A DNA stretch of 30,309 bases from the NCBI RefSeq assembly GCF_001949145.1, contig NW_019091643.1:303569-333877 (forward strand), in the 5' to 3' direction. This DNA is from Acanthaster planci. Lineage: Eukaryota > Echinodermata > Asteroidea > Valvatida > Acanthasteridae. Shown here one piece after another: positions 12,401 through 18,400 of the stretch; the stretch's first letter is position 1; each line of letters starts with the position of its first letter. The position numbers and the translations under genes were made by a program. Under the pieces are notes generated by a model. That model had not been told where the DNA came from. It ran no database searches and worked only from the letters and a program-made list of their open reading frames with translations.

Positions 12401-15400
12401 CGAAGTCAATGGTCACTATACGCCTACCACGGCACTGTTTAATCAGACATTCAGTGGACGGCCGATGCATTTTTTCTGGTGAACTTTGCAAGATAACACT
12501 GACGTGACACTAACTCTTACCAGTTCATACTCAAATACAAATGGGTTATTCTATAAATTAGGAGTCCAATTGTTTTCTGTCCCTGTCACGTCTGACTTAA
12601 GATTTTGTAAATTCAGAACACATTCTCAGTTTTCCGAGAGTGATGAATTGATAAAAATAAACAGAAATTGCTTGAAATCAATTCCAGTGATATTTCCCTG
12701 TCAAGTTAAACAGGTCAGGTGTAACAGGGACATAAAATGTCACAAGTTTGGATGTCAAATTCATAGAATGGCCCAAATGTCAATTCTGACATTGTGCAGA
12801 TGGGAAGAAAATGACATGGCACATGCAGAGTCTCAAAACCGTAGGCAAGCAACCAGTTTTTTCTTTTTAAGGTAGCAAACTACTGAATTAGGGGCAAGGC
12901 GAAGTTTGGTAGCTGTCATCTCATCATGACCAATCTGGCTCACAGGTCGTTGTTTATCATTCTCCTTGCAGCCGAAATCGCCGACCACCTGGAAGCGATC
13001 ATGGAAACCATCTTCAGCAATCTCTCAGGACCAGCTAAGGCCTTCTACGAGAGGGAATTTGACTTCTTTGGCAAGATCACAGCAATCTCGGGTGAAATCC
13101 GGTAAAACGCCTCAAAACTCAGTTCCCTACTCCGTCAGTTCTGTTTTTCTTTTCCAAGAAATTTAACCTTATAACCACTTGCCGATGGTATTATTCCATT
13201 ATGAATTTGTCCCGGACATGATAATATTTTCAGCTAAAAATACTGACTTTTTAAAACAAGATGCCAGAACCACTGTGCATTACATAGTTGGATTTACAAA
13301 TGCTGACACTTGAGGTCATTTTTTTTTCAAGATTTGTCTGACATTCCTTACCGGATGTTCGTGTTTCTTTAAGCTCTGAGACACTGGCCGTGACCCACGG
13401 CCGCTTGAGGGCTCCACACACACTCTACCTCAATGGACGAGTTGGAGTCTCTGTGTGTATACAAACACAATGGAAATTCACTCAAACCTTGGGACGAGTA
13501 TAGAGGTCACTGGGTATTGCATCGGCACGCAGAATTTCACCAGAATGAGTACAAGCATCCTTGGTGCTACGACACAGAAAATCCCAGCAAGTTTGCACAT
13601 CTTCCAGCTTAAAGCCGTTAACAGTGCAGTTTTTTCTTTTCAGACCATTTCCCAAGGGTGAGGAACGCAAGGCTGCTTGCCTGAAGGCCCTGAGCCAAAT
13701 CCAACTCCAGCCTGGTTGCTACCTGCCCAGCAGTCCCGAGGCTATCGTCATGGAGATAGACTACAAATCAGGCACGCCCATGCAGAGGTAAAAACAGCAC
13801 CAGCATCAAGTATCTAGGAAAACTCCTTTTCTGTTTGAATCAACTCCTCACAAATCTCTTTGATTGAACGAGCTCTCAAGTTACAAGACACTCTCAAGTA
13901 TGGTCCAATTTTTTGGGCAACCACGTTTAAAAAAACCGTTTTATCTCAGTTTTTTAATCTTTTTAAAACTTGTGGTAGAATGGCCACCCAAAATGTCATA
14001 AATGGGAAATTTGGTTATTCTTGGTTTAAGCATATGCTGCCAGGTTTAATTTGAAGTTGTATGAGGTTTACCCCGGAGATTTTCCATTATCAAAATTCTT
14101 CAAAATTCATCACTTCATTTTACTGGTCGTTTATACCCACACGAAGGACTGTCTGGTGGTTACTCCAATCTGACTTTATTTCAGCCAGGCCTGCCCCCTT
14201 GTAAAGAGAGCCCAGATTGTGCGGTGTTAGGTAATTTTCTTTTGTTCCTGAAACTGGCCCAGTGCGCTGCTGGCGTCTTTTCAAATGCGGACCAGATTAG
14301 CGTGCAGCGGTATTGTATCGCTCATCACTGGAGTGCTGGAGCACTTTTGTCCCCGGTGGTAATCTGCATGTGCTAAATGCCACAAACAGTGGTATAACCA
14401 TTCAAAACAATGATGGATTTCCTCCTCTATTGACAACTGAAAAAATGTTGGCAATTCCCAGCAGCAAGGTCTTTTGTTCGGAGTACAGTCTTTTGTTACA
14501 AGGCCCAGCTCTTTGTCCGATTTCGGGCTCCCCGGCTATGTGTATAAACCCAAGGAGTCCGGTTCCGGAAACCCCTGCAGCAAGTGGTTAGATATGATAG
14601 AATTCAAGTAGAAGATTCTGGAGAAATACTTTTGAATCTCTCCAAAAAACTCCAACAAACTACCAGTGGTAAGAAAATTGAGGCGAACCTTGCGGCTGTC
14701 ATTTGAAGCATTGAATTTTGTGGTCGTTCATGCTAACTTTTAGCAAAAGGTTCCCGTCTGCACTGCAGAAACATGTTTCTTGAAAAAGGAATGATTAAAA
14801 AGTTCTGATGTAATACTTCTTATATTTAACCAAATAGTGTGCAGAAGAAAAATTACTTGGATTACGTGTTGAGACAATGTCTCGGAGTACATGGTGTCTA
14901 TGGATATCCCCTCAGTTGAGCACGCTTTTCCTTGAAATTATTTTCCATTTGGAGATATTTCTGAATGGTCTTGTTTGTTTCTGGTTTTTCGTTTTTGCTT
15001 CAGTGCCGCCAAAGCGCCATTCCTTGCCAAGTTCAAAGTCAAGAAGTGCGGCGTGCATGACCTGGAAGGCATTGGACTGAGAGGGGGAGATCCGAAGGAG
15101 GAAGAGGACCACGCCAGGAAGCCGCTCAGCTGGGAAGCCTGCATCTTCAAAGTGGGGGACGACGTCAGACAGGTGAGCAGATGGGGTGGGGGAAGATTTG
15201 GCTTCAGGGTCAAAAAGGGATGGGACGGCGATGACCTCACCACGGGGCCACAAATTGTGCTCTGCCAAAGCGGGAGATAGTTTTATGAGACTCGAACTGG
15301 TCAGGCGACTCCAGCCATCTCAATGGCTGAAGTTTGTGTCCTCAAAGTGAAAGATGTCGTACATAATTACAGACAGGGTCGGGGAGGGATTGAAGATGAC

Positions 15401-18400
15401 GTTATGGAGAGGGGAATACAGAATACGGCTGTGTCACAAAAGTGCGCCACCAAGAGTTTGCAATGCGTTAGCCAATCACAGTGTGCAAAATTTGTCGACC
15501 CAGTGCGCGTTTGGAAAGGGTCGACAAATTTCGGGCGTTGTGATTGGCCAACGTGCTGCACACTCTTGATGGCGTGCTATTGTGAATCGCCCATATTGAA
15601 GTGGCTGCGTTGATAAAAGAATACCTCAATCATACTATTTTCTAGACAAATTTACCTTGTTTGGTCTATACGATGCTGAAGCCCAAGCTATTGTACTAGT
15701 TTTAGGTGTGCACCATTAGAATTAGTCATAGCAGGTGGACTATTGAAGTATGTAAAAGCTGTATATTTGGCATTTCCCCTCTTCAGGACATGTTGGCGCT
15801 GCAGGTCATCGGTCTATTCAAGAACATCTTCCGTCAAGTTGGCTTGGATCTCTACTTGTTTCCCTACAGGGTAGTGGCGACGTCGCCAGGGGTGAGGGCA
15901 AACTCACATCACTAGAACAAGCCCTCAGGTTTAACCCTAACCCCCTAGGCCCTTTTTGCAAGGGACCCTCAATCCTCCCAAATTTCTTGAAATGTTATAC
16001 TTGGAGGTGTGCCTACTGCCTCAGTCCTTCAAAATCTTCCGGCAATTCCTGTCTTTTTGTTGAGGCATTGCGAATGGCATTCTTGAGCAGTGCGGTTGAT
16101 TCAAAAGTAATATCGGGTTGAATTCATGCGTGACTGAGCAAGAACAACACAAGGTCTAACCCACGACCTTCACTCATGGCATCCTTTGCAATCAACCGTG
16201 CACTTTTGCCGTTTACCCTCCATCCTCCAAAACTGCCCAAAGGATTTAAGGATCGAGGAGGGTTAGGGTTAACTTGTAATTTACTTGTTTATTTTTTTAA
16301 TGCATGGATTGGTTTTTTTTTAGCTGAAATGCTATAGGGAAGTGATTTCTCAGGGTCATTTTCCAGATTTCAGGATTCTCAACCCTGAATCGGTGGATTT
16401 TTAGAGGTTGAATCATTGAGGTCTCTCTACTTTTATGCACTTTGTAAAAAAAAGTTTAAAAATGAAACAAACCGAGTGCAAGATTGACAAATTGTAGCCA
16501 GAAACTCATTCTTTGTTAACTGTTAAAAGTGCTGAAAAAGCCCATGGTTTTGTCCTTGTCACAACCGCCCTGCTGGATAGATTTTGGATTTTGCATCATC
16601 CTCAAATTTGACTCCCCTTGCCTTCCTCGGTCAGGTACTGGTTTTGAATAAACGTGGATAAAACTGTCACCGTAAGAAACCTCNNNNNNNNNNNNNNNNN
16701 NNNNNNNNNNNNNNNNNNNNNNNNNNNNNNNNNNNNNNNNNNNNNNNNNNNNNNNNNNNNNNNNNNNNNNNNNNNNNNNNNNNNNNNNNNNNNNNNNNNN
16801 NNNNNNNNNNNNNNNNNNNNNNNNNNNAAAAAAAAAAGACCGGAGACTAAAATACAAAATCTTGATATATGCCAAGCCTGGGGTGTAATGGGCATTAGGC
16901 ACACAACCTAGGATTTCCTCCACGTTGTCTGTTAGTCTTTTGGGTTGATGAGATGTTTGTCTGCCTGTGTTTCAGTGCGGCGTGATCCAGTGCGTGCCTG
17001 ACACAAAGTCGCGCGACCAGCTGGGCCGGCAGACAGACATCGGCATGTATGAGTACTTCCTTACAAAGTACGGTGACACGACCACCCCGGCCTTCCAGAA
17101 GGCGCGGCGGAACTTCATCCAGAGCATGGCCGCCTACAGCCTGGTCGGGTTCCTGCTGCAGATCAAGGACCGACACAACGGCAACATCATGCTGGACAGC
17201 GTCGGCCACATTGTCCACATAGGTGAGTAGATGGGGGACCGGACCATTTCTGAAGACGGGGAACCAGACCATTTCTGAAAACTGGGCAGTCGTCTGTGCT
17301 TTTGGCTTCATAACTGGCCTGGAAAACATTTTAATTAGAAGCCGAAGTATTTGCTGTGCATTGAGAAATGGCTACTCACCATTTTGGGATGTAAATTTTT
17401 TGTTACTCTTCACAGTTTGCATTCAAGGAATTAGGCCTTTTCATTATGAATCTATCATTCTATGACCGTTTTCCAATACTCAACTTCATCTCCGTCTCAG
17501 GCTTCATGTAGGAAAGCAATCCCCGATTGTGGGCCTGAAGCGTTTAACTTAAATTGAAGTACTGTAATGTCTCTTTTGCATCTTACTTGATGTTCTGTGC
17601 CACTAGCAGACTTACTATTGCACTTACAACCTCAAAGTCAGGAAGTAAAAAAAAACAGTTGAAGCCTGCGATAGAGCCCAAGTCGAGTATTGGAAAATGA
17701 CCTATCTACTAATTAAGTGACAAGATTTATTTAGAACCCGTATTTGCAGGTCATAAAAAAGAAAACCTCTATTAGCAGTGAGGTGTTACTTTTCTTTGTC
17801 TGATTTTCTCTGTTGCCGGTGGGGGGATGAAAAGTCTAACCGAGTGAATAAATAAGCAAGATTCGAAAGTCTTAAAAGATCTCTCTTTAGGCCAGGACCG
17901 CTCACTCCAAAATTTTTTCTCTTCCCATCAGATTTTGGCTTCATGTTCGAGAGCTCGCCCGGCGGCAACATGGGCTGGGAGCCCGACATCAAGCTAACAG
18001 AAGAGATGGTCATGATTATGGGTGGCCGAATGGACGCCCCGCCCTTTAAGTGGTTCATGGAGCTGTGCGTCCAGGCGTACCTCGCCGTCCGGCCCTACCA
18101 GGAAGCCATTGTTTCACTGGTCGCTCTGATGCTGGATACCGGTTTGCCATGCTTCAGAGGACAGACAATCAAGCTGCTCCGGTGAGCCTCGAGAATTTTC
18201 ACTGGTTCCCTGTAAAATTTATTTTGTTCACGTGTGTGCACTGTGTTGTAACAAGTCTTAGAATTGCTGTTCCCTGGTTTTCCATTGATGCGAATATCTT
18301 TGGTGTCGGTTTCAGGAGTCGGTTTTGTCCAACCCAAACAGAGCGGGAAGCAGCCAACTACATGCTGAAAGTTATCAGAGACTCCTGTCTGAGCACAAGG

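Larger units (their letters stand above)
15892..16975 (+). other. Intron r-s with assembly gap
   Basis: The intron holds palindromic-repeat and telomere-like motifs at 15932-16277 and a run of N at 16684-16827. The sequence resumes in poly-A at 16828. The coding sequence joins without loss across this intron, so no known exon is hidden by the gap. Confidence 0.8.

Noticed and set aside
12066-12491. 141-codon minus ORF
   Set aside because: It overlaps PI4KA exon n antisense, has no motif, and its composition follows the intron.
13168-13190. ATAACCACTTGCCG as another TTAA MITE end
   Set aside because: The similarity to the MITE end is short and no internal MITE sequence follows.
15323-15613. 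Overlapping open frames of 64-96 codons on both strands
   Set aside because: They arise from the palindrome at 15442-15578; the two strands encode near-identical peptides because of the symmetry.
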